Positions 25,408-34,989 of a stretch of 64,000 nt of DNA are shown piece after piece. Positions within the stretch are counted from its first letter, which is position 1. Each line of letters begins with the position of its first letter. The position numbers and the translations under genes were made by a program. The stretch is from CAVVSD01 sp963750895 (GTDB lineage: Bacteria > Actinomycetota > Thermoleophilia > Solirubrobacterales > Solirubrobacteraceae). Under the pieces are notes generated by a model. The model was not told where the DNA came from and searched no databases. It saw only the letters and a list, made by a program, of their open reading frames with translations. The stretch spans positions 744,001-808,000 of the forward strand of contig CAVVSD010000006.1 in the NCBI GenBank assembly GCA_963750895.1, given 5' to 3'.

Positions 25408-26915
25408 CGCCGGAGACCCTCGCCGGGCGCACGCCGTTCGCCCCGGCCGGCGACCACGGGCTGATCATCGGCGGCGAGGAGATCGCGACCGGCGAGGGGT
25501 TCGACGCGATCGACCCGTCGGTCGGCCGGCCGTGGGCGCGCCTGCCGCAGGCGACGGAGGACGACGTCGATGCCGCGGTCCGCGCCGCCGCGAAGGCGTT
25601 CACCTCCTGGCGGCGCACCACGCCGGCGCAGCGCCAGCGGATCCTGTGGGAGATGGCCGACCGGGTCGAGGCGGACCCCGACCGCTGGGCGCGGCTGCTC
25701 GCGACGGAGAACGGCCGCCCGATCCGCGAGGCCTACGTCGCCGACGTCCCGACGTGCGCCGGCATCCTCCGCTACTTCTCGGGGCTCTGCCGCGACCTCC
25801 GCGGCGACCACGTCCCGCTCGAGGACCCGGGCAGCGTCGCGTTCACGACGCGTGAGCCGCTCGGCGTCATCGCCGCGCTCATCCCGTGGAACTCGCCGAT
25901 CATCACGCTGGCCAACAAGATCGGCCCGGCCCTCGCGGCCGGCAACACGCTCGTCATCAAGCCGTCCGAGTACGCGTCGGTGTCGGTGCTCGAGTTCGTC
26001 CGCCTCGTCGAGGATCTCGTCCCGCCCGGCGTGCTCAACGTGGTCTGCGGGTTCGGGCCGAGCGTCGGCGCCGCGCTCGTCGCGCACCCGGGCGTCGCGA
26101 AGATCACCTTCACGGGCGGCTCCGGGACCGCGCGGCGGATCATGGCCGCCGCCGGCGGCGCGCTCACGCCGTCGATGATGGAGCTCGGCGGCAAGGGCGC
26201 GATGGTCGTCTGCGCCGACGCGGACCTCGACCTGGCGGTCGCCGACGCGCTGACCGGCATCTTCATGGCCAACGGCGAGGTGTGCGTGGCCGCGTCGCGG
26301 CTGCTCGTCCACGAGTCCGTGCACGAGGAGTTCGGCGAGCGCTTCGCCGCCGTCGCGGAGGGCATCGTGGTGGGCGACGCGCTCGACCCCGAGACGCAGT
26401 TCGGCCCGCTCGTGTCCGCAGACCACCGCGCTCGTGTGCAGAGCTGCATCGACGCGGCGGTCGCCCAGGGCGCCCGGGTGCGCACCGGCGGCGGGGTGCC
26501 GCGGCTCGACGCGCCGCTCGACGGCGGGTTCTTCCTCGCGCCGACGCTGCTGGAGGATCCGGGCGGCGCGACGAGCGCCTCGAGCGAGGAGATCTTCGGC
26601 CCGGTGACCGTGCTCGAGCGCTTCAGCGACGACGACGCCGCGGTCGAGCGCGCGAACGAGGGTCCCTACGGCCTGGCGGCCGGCGTGTGGACGCGGGACC
26701 TGGCCCGGGCGCACCGGATGGCACGCTCGCTGGAGGCCGGGATCGTGTGGGTGAACAAGTGGTTCGACCTCCCCGCGGGCCTGCCGATGGGCGGCATCGG
26801 CGACAGCGGCTTCGGCCGCGAGCTCAGCCCCGAGACCCTGCACGAGTACAGCGCGCCGAAGGCGATCAACATCGGCCTGGGGGATGCGCGGCCGCGCCTC
26901 TGGGGCGCCGGGTAG
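25404..26915 (+). CDS. NAD(P)-dependent aldehyde dehydrogenase
   Basis: 503 residues of the ALDH superfamily. Oxyanion asparagine N163 (IPWNSP), KPSEYAS in the cofactor site, the general base E260 (ELGGKG) and nucleophile C294 (GEVCVAASR) are all present, so it should be active. EEIFGPVTVLERF and the C-terminal GGIGDSGFGRE are typical of betaine-aldehyde/gamma-aminobutyraldehyde-like members. It is translationally coupled to the permease and followed by a GMC oxidoreductase that could produce its aldehyde. An imported alcohol would then be oxidised to aldehyde and to acid, an inference from gene order. Confidence 0.92.
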   Translation: MTPETLAGRTPFAPAGDHGLIIGGEEIATGEGFDAIDPSVGRPWARLPQATEDDVDAAVRAAAKAFTSWRRTTPAQRQRILWEMADRVEADPDRWARLLATENGRPIREAYVADVPTCAGILRYFSGLCRDLRGDHVPLEDPGSVAFTTREPLGVIAALIPWNSPIITLANKIGPALAAGNTLVIKPSEYASVSVLEFVRLVEDLVPPGVLNVVCGFGPSVGAALVAHPGVAKITFTGGSGTARRIMAAAGGALTPSMMELGGKGAMVVCADADLDLAVADALTGIFMANGEVCVAASRLLVHESVHEEFGERFAAVAEGIVVGDALDPETQFGPLVSADHRARVQSCIDAAVAQGARVRTGGGVPRLDAPLDGGFFLAPTLLEDPGGATSASSEEIFGPVTVLERFSDDDAAVERANEGPYGLAAGVWTRDLARAHRMARSLEAGIVWVNKWFDLPAGLPMGGIGDSGFGRELSPETLHEYSAPKAINIGLGDARPRLWGAG

Positions 26916-26970
26916 CCGCCCGACATCGGGGCGGAGCCCACTCGACACCCGGTATGAACCGGAAGATAAA

Positions 26971-26989
26971 TCTGCATAGCACCCAGGTG
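26971..26989. promoter_or_regulatory. ATCTGCATAGCACC element upstream of GMC gene
   Basis: The complementary strand reads GGTGCTATGCAGAT, close to GGTGCCCTATGCAGAT near 22.59 kb. It lies about 20 bases upstream of a TATTAT box, where an activator or -35-overlapping regulator would bind. Confidence 0.4.
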
Positions 26990-26996
26990 ACGTGTC

Positions 26997-27014
26997 TATT
27001 ATCCGCCCTGGGCG
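26997..27014 (+). promoter_or_regulatory. Probable -10 box and short hairpin before GMC start
   Basis: TATTAT at 26997-27002 sits 12 bases before the ATG at 27015, implying a very short leader. The bases between form CGCCC-T-GGGCG (27004-27014). No ribosome binding site or good -35 is seen. Confidence 0.4.
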
Positions 27015-28987
27015 ATGAGGACAGAGACATCAGGACCCCATGACGTCGTTCCCGTGGACCTCGCCGTGGTGGCAGCGGTGTGCGACACCCTGCTCCCGGC
27101 GCTGAGCACCGACGCCGACGGAGCGTACGGCGACTACCTGCGCCGCGGCGCCTCCGAGCGCGACATCCCGGCGAGCGTCGCCGCTGCCGTGCCGGACCTG
27201 CCGCCCCACGTGGCGGGCGCCGTGCGCGGCCTCCTGGAGGAGCTCGCGGCCGAGGGGTTCGCCGACGCCTCGCTCGACGCCCGCACCGAGCGTCTCCGGC
27301 GCGCCGGGAACGACGTGCCCACCGGCCGCCTCGCGCTCAAGCAGCTCAAGACCATGGTCTTCGGCCAGTTCTTCGGCGCCTTCGACGAAGAGCTGCGCAA
27401 TCCGGCGTGGGAGGTCATCGGCTTTCCCGGCCCGGTCACGCCGCCGCCGACGCCCGAGCAGGCGCCGAAGATCATCCCGATCGAGCGCGTGTCCGGCGAC
27501 GACGCGGTCCTGACCGCCGACGTCTGCGTCGTCGGCTCCGGCGCGGGCGGCTCCGTCATCGCCGCGCGCCTCGCGCAGGCGGGCAGGTCGGTCCTCGTGC
27601 TCGAGGCGGGCGGGTACCGCAACGAGTCGGACTTCCGCCAGCTCGAGGCGGAGGGCGCCGCGATGTACCTCGGCGGCGGGCTCATGTGGTCGCACGACGG
27701 CGCGATGGGCCTGCTCGCCGGATCCACGCTCGGCGGCGGGACCGTCATCAACTCGATGGTCTCCCGCCCGGTCCCCGACGACGTGCGCGCCCAGTGGGCG
27801 GCCGAGGGTCTCGACGGGTTGGACACGGACGGAGTTCGACGGCTTCCTCGCGCGCGTGAACGAGCGACTGGGCGTCGAACACCGAGGCGACCCGCTTCAA
27901 CCGCAACGCCGAGGTCCTCGTCGAGGCGCTCTCGGCCAGCGGCCTCGCGCACCACGCGATCCCGCGCAACGCGTCGCTGGACGACGACCCGGACCTCTGC
28001 GGCTACTGCAACGCCGGCTGCCAGCAGGGCTGCAAGCGCTCGACGCTGCGCACCTACCTCGAGGACGCCGCCGCGGCCGGCGCGCGCTTCGTCGTGAACT
28101 GCTTCGTCGAGCGCGTCACGACCGAGGACGGCCGCGCGACCGGCGTCGACGCGGTCGTGGGCACCGGCGACGAGCGCACCCGGCTGCGCGTCGACGCGCC
28201 GACGGTCGTGGTGGCGGCGGGCGGCATCGAGTCCCCGGCGCTGCTCCTGCGGTCCGGCATCGGCGGCCCGGCCGTCGGGCGCAACCTGCGCCTGCACCCG
28301 ACCTACATGGTCAGCGGCGTCTACGACGAGCCGGTGGACGCGTGGCGCGGCCAGATCATCTCGGTCATGTCGTTCGACTTCATGGACCTCGACGACGGCG
28401 GCGGCTTCTTCATCGCGCCGCTCGGCCTGAGTCCCGCGACGTGGGCAGGGCAGTCGCCCTGGGTCGACGGCGCGCGCTCGCGCCAGGAGTTCCTCAAGTT
28501 CGCGCACGTCGCTGCGTGGCACGCGATCTCCCACGACCACGGCGCGGGCGAGGTCGTCCTCGACGAGGCCGACCGCGCGCTCGTGCGCTGGGGCCTGGAC
28601 GACGACGTCGACCGCCGTGTCGCCGCGCGCGGCCACGTCGAGCTCGCGCGGCTGCACCGCGCCGCCGGCGCACACGAGATCTTCACCTTCCACTTCACCG
28701 AGCGCCGCTGGCGCGAGGGCGAGGACTTCGACGCGTTCCTGGAGACGCTCGCGGACGCCCCGGTGGAGGACGTCACGGCGTACTCCGCGCACCAGATGGG
28801 CGCGTGCCGGATGGGCGCGTCGCCCGACACGTCGGTGGCCGACCCCAGGGGCGAGCTGCACGACGCGGCCGGGGTGTGGGTGGGGGACGGGGCGGCGCTG
28901 CCGAGCGCCCCCGGCGTCAACCCCATGATCACGATCATGGCGCTCGCCGAGCGGACGGCGACCCGGATGCTGGCGGCGGCGTCGTGA
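27015..28987 (+). CDS. GMC-family oxidoreductase (alcohol-oxidase-like), two frameshifts
   Basis: About 658 residues when repaired. An N-terminal region of about 150 residues (VVAAVCDTLLPAL...) resembles the gluconate-dehydrogenase-subunit-3-like segment of long-chain alcohol oxidases. The FAD domain begins at CVVGSGAGGSVIAARLAQAG, with AGSTLGGGTVINSM as the GMC signature. The C-terminal HQMGACRMG...VWVGDGAALPSAPGVNPMITIMALAER is conserved in the family. Frame changes near 27816 and 27877 are each explained by one missing CG/GC. CGYCNAGCQQGCKRS is a cysteine cluster in the repaired middle. It sits between the aldehyde dehydrogenase and the binding protein, so it probably oxidises the imported alcohol. 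Confidence 0.87.
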
Positions 28988-29000
28988 AGGCCGCCGATGA

Positions 29001-29019
29001 CTGCAGGTGCCTGATGCAG
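29001..29019. promoter_or_regulatory. CTGCA...TGCAG inverted repeat upstream of binding-protein gene
   Basis: CTGCA (29001-29005) and TGCAG (29015-29019) flank GGTGCCTGA, which contains CAGG-TG-CCTG. It lies 55 bases before the start codon, the same spacing as the element before the ABC ATPase (54 bases). Confidence 0.45.
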
Positions 29020-29073
29020 CGCGCGACGTCGGTACAGGGCACGCGCGACAACGACGGAGGAGCAGGAGGCAGC

Positions 29074-30138
29074 ATGACGAGGTGGCTCGTAGTGCCGGTG
29101 GTGGTGGGGGCGCTCGCGTTGTTCGCCGGTTGTGGCAGCGACGACAGCGACTCCGGCAGCAGTGGTGGGAGCTCGACCGGGAGCGAGGAGTCGAGCGCCG
29201 CGCCCGACAAGGGCGGCAAGGGCGCGAAGATCGCGTACATCAGCCCGGTGGCAGCGCAGCCGGGCCAGCAGGAGATCAACCTCGGGCTCGACGCCGGGGC
29301 CAAGGAGCTGGGCTGGACCAACGACGTGCTCGACAGCAACCTGTCGGCCGACAAGCAGGTCGCCAACGTCGACACGGCGATCAGCCAGCAGCGCAACGCG
29401 ATCGCCAGCTGGACGCTCGATCCGGGCGCGGCGGCAGGCGCCTACGAGCGCGCGCTCGCCCAGGGTGTCCCGGTCGTCGGCATGAACTCCGACGGCCAGG
29501 GCGTCTCCGCCACCGTCTGGTGGGAGTACGTCACCTGCGAGCCGGGCGGCCCGCAGGAGAAGAGCGCCGAGTTCATCGCCGAGAAGAAGCCCAAGGGCAA
29601 GGTGATCGTCATGAGCGGCCCGCCCGCGCCGTCGATCATCAACCAGACCAAGTGCTTCACGGCCGCGGCCAAGAAGCAGGGCCTCGACATCATCAACACG
29701 ACGAACAACACGGCCGACACCGCGGACGCATCGCAGAAGCTGATGCAGGACCTGCTGACCAAGTACCCCGACGTCGACGCGGTCTGGAACTACAACGACC
29801 AGTCCGCCCTCGGTGAGTCCGCCGCGATCACCGGCGCCGGCAAGAAGGTCGCCAAGGCCGACGGCGACGGCATCATCGTCCTCGGCTCCAACGGCGACGC
29901 CGATGCGATCACCGCCATCAAGGACGGGCGCCTCACCGGCACCTGGGATCCGGACAACATGGCGTCCGGCATGGCCGCGGTGAAGCAGATGAAGACGGCA
30001 CTCGAGGGTGGCGCGGACAAGACGTACCCCGCCATCACGGTGAAGTCGCAGTTCCTCACCAGCGAGAACATCGCCGACTACAAGCCGGCGAAGGACCGCA
30101 CGTACACCCTCGACTCGATCCCGCTCGTCGGGAACTGA
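29074..30138 (+). CDS. ABC transporter substrate-binding lipoprotein (periplasmic-binding-protein 4 type)
   Basis: 354 residues. A signal peptide runs to a lipobox LFAGC with the acylated cysteine at C20. A Ser/Gly-rich linker follows to about residue 48, then a ribose-binding-protein-like domain (KIAYISPVAAQPGQQEI, ALAQGVPVVGMNSDG, DAVWNYNDQSALG, IIVLGSNGDADAITAIKDG). The GGAGGAGCAGGAGG ribosome binding site is strong. It is the extracytoplasmic receptor for the ATPase and permease 4-6 kb upstream; placing it after two oxidoreductase genes is unusual for this class. The ligand is unknown. Confidence 0.92.
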   Translation: MTRWLVVPVVVGALALFAGCGSDDSDSGSSGGSSTGSEESSAAPDKGGKGAKIAYISPVAAQPGQQEINLGLDAGAKELGWTNDVLDSNLSADKQVANVDTAISQQRNAIASWTLDPGAAAGAYERALAQGVPVVGMNSDGQGVSATVWWEYVTCEPGGPQEKSAEFIAEKKPKGKVIVMSGPPAPSIINQTKCFTAAAKKQGLDIINTTNNTADTADASQKLMQDLLTKYPDVDAVWNYNDQSALGESAAITGAGKKVAKADGDGIIVLGSNGDADAITAIKDGRLTGTWDPDNMASGMAAVKQMKTALEGGADKTYPAITVKSQFLTSENIADYKPAKDRTYTLDSIPLVGN

Positions 30139-30145
30139 TCACAGG

Positions 30146-31808
30146 GTGACGGGAACCATCCGTACGCCGGATGGGCAGGACGACCACGGAGCGGCGGCCC
30201 TCGACGGGTCGCCGCTCCGCGGGTTGCCGCTGACGGAGCAGACGCTCCCCGCGCTGCTCGAGCGCCAGGCGCAGCGCTACGGCGACAAGCCGCTCCTGCG
30301 CATGGGCTCGATCGAGCGGTCCTTCGCGGGGACGCGCGACGCGACCGCCCGCGCGGCCGGGCTGCTGCGGGCGGCCGGCATCGCGCGGGGCGACCGCGTC
30401 GCGCTCATGTGCGAGAACCGCATCGAGCTGCTCGATCTCATCCTCGGTGCCACCTGGATGGGCGCCATCGCCGTGCCGCTGAACACCGCCCTGCGCGGCG
30501 AGCAGCTGGCGCACCAGCTGCGCAACTCCGGCGCGCGCGTCCTCGCCATGGACACCGCGCTCGTCGAGATCCTCGCCCACGTGGATGGGCATCGACGAGC
30601 TCGAGCAGGTCTGGGCGCTCGACGGGGTCCCGGCCGAGATCCCCGCGAACCTGAAGGCCACCGTCGGGGAGCTGCCGCCCGCGGCCGACGCGGTCGCGGC
30701 CGGGGACGTCGGCCCGGGCGACACCGGGGCGATCCTCTACACGTCGGGGACCACGGGGCCGTCGAAGGGCGTCTGCTGCCCGCACGCGCAGTTCTACTGG
30801 TGGGGCGTGCTCGTCGGCGAGATGCTCGAGATCGGCGAGGACGACGTCCTCTACACGGTGCTCCCGCTCTTCCACACGAACGCGCTCAACGCGTTCGTGC
30901 AGGCGCTCGTCGCCGGTGCCACCTACGAGCTCGGCCCGCGCTTCTCCGCGTCGCGCTTCTGGGGGCAGGTCGCCGCCTCGGGCGCGACGGTCACCTACCT
31001 CCTCGGGGCGATGGTGAACATCCTCATGTCGCGTCCCGACGGCCCGGAGGACAGGGCGCACACCGTGCGGACCGCGCTCGCCCCGGCGACGCCGGCGGCG
31101 CGGTTCGACCGCTTCCGCGAGCGCTTCGGCGTGCAGCTCGTCGAGGGCTACGGATCGACGGAGACCAACTGCCCGATCGGCGAGAGCTGGCGCGGGCAGC
31201 GCCCCGGGTGGATGGGCCGCGTCCGCAAGGGCTTCGACGCCCGGGTCGTCGACGACCTCGACGCCGAGGTCGCCCCCGGCGAGCCGGGCGAGCTCGTGCT
31301 GCGCAGCGACCACCCGTTCGCGTTCGCGACCGGCTACTTCGGCATGCCGGAGAAGACCGTCGAGTCCTGGCGCAACCTGTGGTTCCACACCGGCGACCGC
31401 GTCGTGCGCGACGAGGACGGCTGGTTCGGGTTCATGGACCGCCTCAAGGACGCGATCCGCCGCCGCGGCGAGAACATCTCGTCCTTCGAGGTCGAGCACG
31501 CGCTGCTCGAGCACCCCGCCGTCGCGTCGGTCGCGGTCTTCCCGGTCGCATCGGAGCTGTCCGAGGACGAGGTCGCGGCCGCCGTGATCCTGCGCGAGGG
31601 ACACACCGCCGAGCCGGTCGAGCTCATCCGCCACTGCGAGCCGCGGCTGGCGTACTTCGCCATCCCGCGCTACGTGCAGTTCGTGGAGGCGCTCCCGCTG
31701 ACGGAGAACGGCAAGGTCCGCAAGGCGGTCCTGCGCGACGCGGGGGTGACCGACGACATGTGGGACCGCGAGGCTGCGGGCGTCACGATCCGGCGACTGG
31801 GCCGATGA
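30146..31808 (+). CDS. AMP-dependent acyl-CoA synthetase/ligase, frameshifted
   Basis: About 554 residues when repaired. P-loop-like A3 motif LYTSGTTGPSKGV, A5 YGSTETNCP, A7 FHTGDRVVRDEDG and A8 DRLKDAIRRRGENISSFEVE are intact. The A10 lysine is in PLTENGKVRKAVL. The frame changes at about 30582, between EILAHV and MGIDELEQ, and one missing GC explains it. The start is the GTG at 30146, 7 bases after the binding-protein stop. It resembles crotonobetaine/carnitine-CoA-ligase and ATP-dependent acyl-CoA ligases. It could activate an acid made by the aldehyde dehydrogenase or an aromatic acid for the CoA pathway at 57-64 kb. Confidence 0.88.
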
Positions 31809-31848
31809 CGCCCGCCGGCTTCCGGGCCCGCCGAACCCCGACCGCACC

Positions 31849-31867
31849 CGGGGACCCCGTGTCCCCG
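31849..31867. terminator. GC-rich hairpin after ligase gene
   Basis: CGGGGAC (31849-31855) pairs perfectly with GTCCCCG (31861-31867) across a 5-base loop, in the 136-base gap between the ligase and the M24 gene. There is no T-tract. It may separate the two transcription units. Confidence 0.4.
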
Positions 31868-31944
31868 CAATCCGAATCCGCCTCGGCGCCGCGAGACCCG
31901 CGGTCTACGGTCCGCGGCGACCGACGAGCGAGGAGCGCGAACGC

Positions 31945-33222
31945 GTGGACCTGAGCGTGAGCAGGACGGAGGAGATCGGGGCGCTGGCGGCCGGGCCCGC
32001 GGCGTCCCCGAGCACGTCGATCGCCATCGCGGGCGACGGTCGCCCCGCGACCCCCGTGAGCGGCGGGGTCCAGCTCAGCCTCGCCGAGCAGCGCCGCCGG
32101 CAGGCGCTCCTGCAGGACCTCCTCGGCGAGCACGACCTCGACGGGCTGCTCGTCGTCGGCAACGACTACCGGGGCCACAAGGGCACGATCCGGTGGGTCA
32201 CCGACTACAACCTCCCGCACCGCCACGGGTTCGCCTTCGTCGCGCGCGGGCGCGAGCCCGAGCTGATCCTCCCGCAGAACATGGCCCACGGCGTCGCCGC
32301 ACAGGGCTGGGAGACGCCGGTGCGCTACGCACGCCGGGCGGTCCAGGGCGTCGTGAACGCGATCAACGAGCTGCCGTCGCGCGACCGGATCGGGATCGTC
32401 GGCCTGGGGGAGATCATGCGCGTCGCCGACGCGGAGCTCCTCCGCCGCGCGCTGCCGTCGACGGAGTTCGTCGACGTCACGCTCGCCTTCGAGGTCCTCC
32501 GCGCCGAGAAGTCCGCCGAGGAGCTCGCAGGCGTGCGCGAGGCGACCTACATCGGCGAGCGCTGCTTCGCGCGGCTGCTGGAGATCGCGCGCCCCGGCAT
32601 CGCCGAGCGCGAGATCGGCGCCGAGATGTACAAGACGATGTACATGCTCGGCGGTGAGGACCCGCTGTTCCTGTCCATGAGCGGCGAGCGCCTGGCGGAC
32701 GGGACGGTCGCCGTGCGCTGGAACGCACCGCGCGACCGCGTCCTGAACGTCGGCGACCAGTTCATCTTCTCGTTCGAGCTCATCGGCCGGCTCGGCTACT
32801 GGATGGAGTTCGCGCGCGAGGTCGTCTTCGGCACGCCGACGGACGACCAGGTCCGCCTCAACCTCGCCGTCGGCGACGGCATGCGCGAGGCGGCGCGGCG
32901 CATGGTGCCCGGCGCGCGGCCGGCGGCCGTCCAGCGCGGGATGCTCGACGCGGTCGAGGCGCGCGGCGCGATGTCGTCCTACTGGTCGGGGCACGGCCTC
33001 GGGCAGGACGTCCTCGAGGAGCCGTGGATCGGCCGCGAGGTGGTCGACGCCGACGAGACGGCCGACTGGAAGCTGACCGAGCGCATGGTGCTCGCGATGC
33101 ACCCCATGGTCCAGGACACCGAGGGGGGCGGCGGCATCTCCTACCTGGCCAACAGCTACATCGTCACGCCCGGCGGCGGCGAGGCGGTCTCCAAGGTCCC
33201 GCTCGGGATCCACGTCCTCTAG
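31945..33222 (+). CDS. M24 (creatinase/aminopeptidase P)-family protein with altered metal site
   Basis: 425 residues from the GTG at 31945, preceded by GAGGAG. It has the two-domain layout of creatinase/prolidase: an N-terminal domain (LLQDLLGEHDLDGLLVVGNDYRG) and a C-terminal pita-bread domain. The five positions that hold Asp, Asp, His, Glu, Glu in M24 metallopeptidases read E278, E288, H350 (SGHGLG), H386 (AMHPM) and N403. A normal dinuclear metal centre is therefore unlikely. Creatinase itself is a metal-independent member, so amidine/urea-type C-N hydrolysis is a reasonable alternative to peptidase activity. HyuB and HyuA follow directly. Confidence 0.85.
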   Translation: MDLSVSRTEEIGALAAGPAASPSTSIAIAGDGRPATPVSGGVQLSLAEQRRRQALLQDLLGEHDLDGLLVVGNDYRGHKGTIRWVTDYNLPHRHGFAFVARGREPELILPQNMAHGVAAQGWETPVRYARRAVQGVVNAINELPSRDRIGIVGLGEIMRVADAELLRRALPSTEFVDVTLAFEVLRAEKSAEELAGVREATYIGERCFARLLEIARPGIAEREIGAEMYKTMYMLGGEDPLFLSMSGERLADGTVAVRWNAPRDRVLNVGDQFIFSFELIGRLGYWMEFAREVVFGTPTDDQVRLNLAVGDGMREAARRMVPGARPAAVQRGMLDAVEARGAMSSYWSGHGLGQDVLEEPWIGREVVDADETADWKLTERMVLAMHPMVQDTEGGGGISYLANSYIVTPGGGEAVSKVPLGIHVL

Positions 33223-33224
33223 CC

Positions 33225-34989
33225 GTGTCCGTGTCCCAGACCGCCGATCCCATCCTCGCCTCCGTGCTGCAGCGGCGCGTCGTCGCCGTGTCGCACGAGA
33301 TGGCGACCGTCCTCATGCGCTCGTCGCGCTCGCCGATCTTCAACGAGATCGGCGACCTCGTGACCGTCGTGTTCGACCGCGTCGGGACGGACGCTCGCCC
33401 AGACCGAGTTCGCGTCGATCATCGCGTTCGGCGCCGGGCCGTCGCTGCAGGCGATCATCGAGACGTTCGGCGACGACGTGCACGACGGCGACGTCTTCCT
33501 GCACAACGACGTCTTCACCGGCGGCAACCAGTTCGCCGACGTCGGGGTCTACATCCCCGTCTTCTTCGAGGGCGAGCTCGTGGCGTGGACGGCGAGCAAG
33601 GGGCACATCGCCGACATCGGCGGCATGACGCTCGGCGGCTACGACCCCGCGTTCCGGGAGGTGTGGCAGGAGGCGTTCCGGATCCCGCCGCTGCGCCTCC
33701 ACGACCGCGGCGTCCCGCGCCGGGACGTCGAGGCGCTCGTGCGGGCGAACGTGCGGCTCGACCTCACCTGGGAGGACATCCAGTCGATGATCGGCGCCTG
33801 CACCATCGGCCGCCGCCGTCTCCTGGAGGTCTTCGGGCGCTACGGCACCGAGACGATCGACCGGCACATGGACCTCGTCATCCAGGCTGCGGAGCGCCGC
33901 GTCCGCGCGGAGATCGAGCGCTGGCCCGACGGGACCTACCACGGCGAGAGCTTCATGCAGTCCGACGGGATCGACCCGACGCGGCGCCTGCGCGTCGCGG
34001 TCGCGGTGACGATCGCCGGCTCGGACATCACGTTCGACTTCTCCGAGACCGACGACCAGGCCGCGGGGTTCACGAACATGCCCGCGGCGTCGGCGATGGG
34101 CGCGGTGTCGATCGCCTTCCTCATGCTGCTCAGCGCCAGCGGGCTGTCGATCCCGACGAACGCCGGGCTGTTCGCGTCGGTCCACACGGTGTTCCGCGAG
34201 GGCTCGCTCATCCACCCGCGGTTCCCCGCCGCGACCGTGTTCGGCAACCAGATGTGCGACGAGGTCCTGGAGTCGATCATGATGGCCCTCGCCGAGCCGC
34301 TGTCGGACCGCGTCTGCGCGGGGTGGAACCAGTTCCTGCCCGCCGCCGTCAGCGGCGTGGACGCCCGCAGCGGCGCGATCTTCGTCGACTTCCTGCTGTT
34401 CTCGCGCGGCGGCACCGGCGCGATGCAGGGCACCGACGGCTACGACGCGCTGGGCTTCACCGGCACGCCGGGGTCCATGAAGTCGCAGGACATGGAGATC
34501 TTCGAGCTGTCCACGCCGCACCTCGTCGAGTACGTCGAGCTCGACACGGACTCCGCCGGCGCGGGACGCTGGCGCGGCGGCTACGGCACCCGCGCGCGGT
34601 TCCGGTTCCTCGGGCAGGGCGTGCGCGGGTCGACGCTCGGCGACGACAGCGAGGCGGAGGGCGCCGCGCCGGCCCAGGGCCTGTTCGGCGGCCACGACGG
34701 CGGGCTGAACACGCTGCGCCTGACGCTCCCCGACGGCTCGGTGCGCGACTGGGGCTCCAAGGAGGCGGTCGCGATCCCGACGGGGACGGTCTGCGACTCG
34801 ATCCACGGCGGCGGCGCGGGCTACGGCGATCCGCTCCTGCGCGACCCGGGGCTCGTGGTGGACGAGGTGCGCGAGGGGCTGCTGACGCCCGGCCGCGCGC
34901 GCGACGTCTTCGGGGTCGCCGTGCGCGACGACGGGTCGGGCCACGACCCGGACGAGACCGCCCGGCTGCGCGAGGCGGTGGCGCGATGA
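33225..34989 (+). CDS. Hydantoinase B/oxoprolinase family protein, frameshifted
   Basis: About 588 residues when repaired, starting at the GTG at 33225 (a second GTG lies at 33231). VSHEMATVLMRSSRSPIFNEIGD at the N-terminus and LHNDVFTGGNQFADV, EVDTDSAG-like ELDTDSAGAGRWRGGYG and IHGGGAGYGDP at the C-terminus are HyuB signatures. The frame breaks at about 33388-33391 and one missing GC explains it. HyuB pairs with HyuA in ATP-dependent opening of N-methylhydantoin, 5-oxoproline and similar lactams, or in acetone-carboxylase-like complexes. Its stop overlaps the HyuA start (ATGA). Confidence 0.88.

Noticed and set aside
23448..26915. A 1155-codon open frame spanning ABC ATPase, permease and aldehyde dehydrogenase as one fusion protein
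   Set aside because: Only the first residues of the permease and the aldehyde dehydrogenase part are genuine; the rest is an out-of-frame shadow. The aldehyde dehydrogenase starts at 25404.
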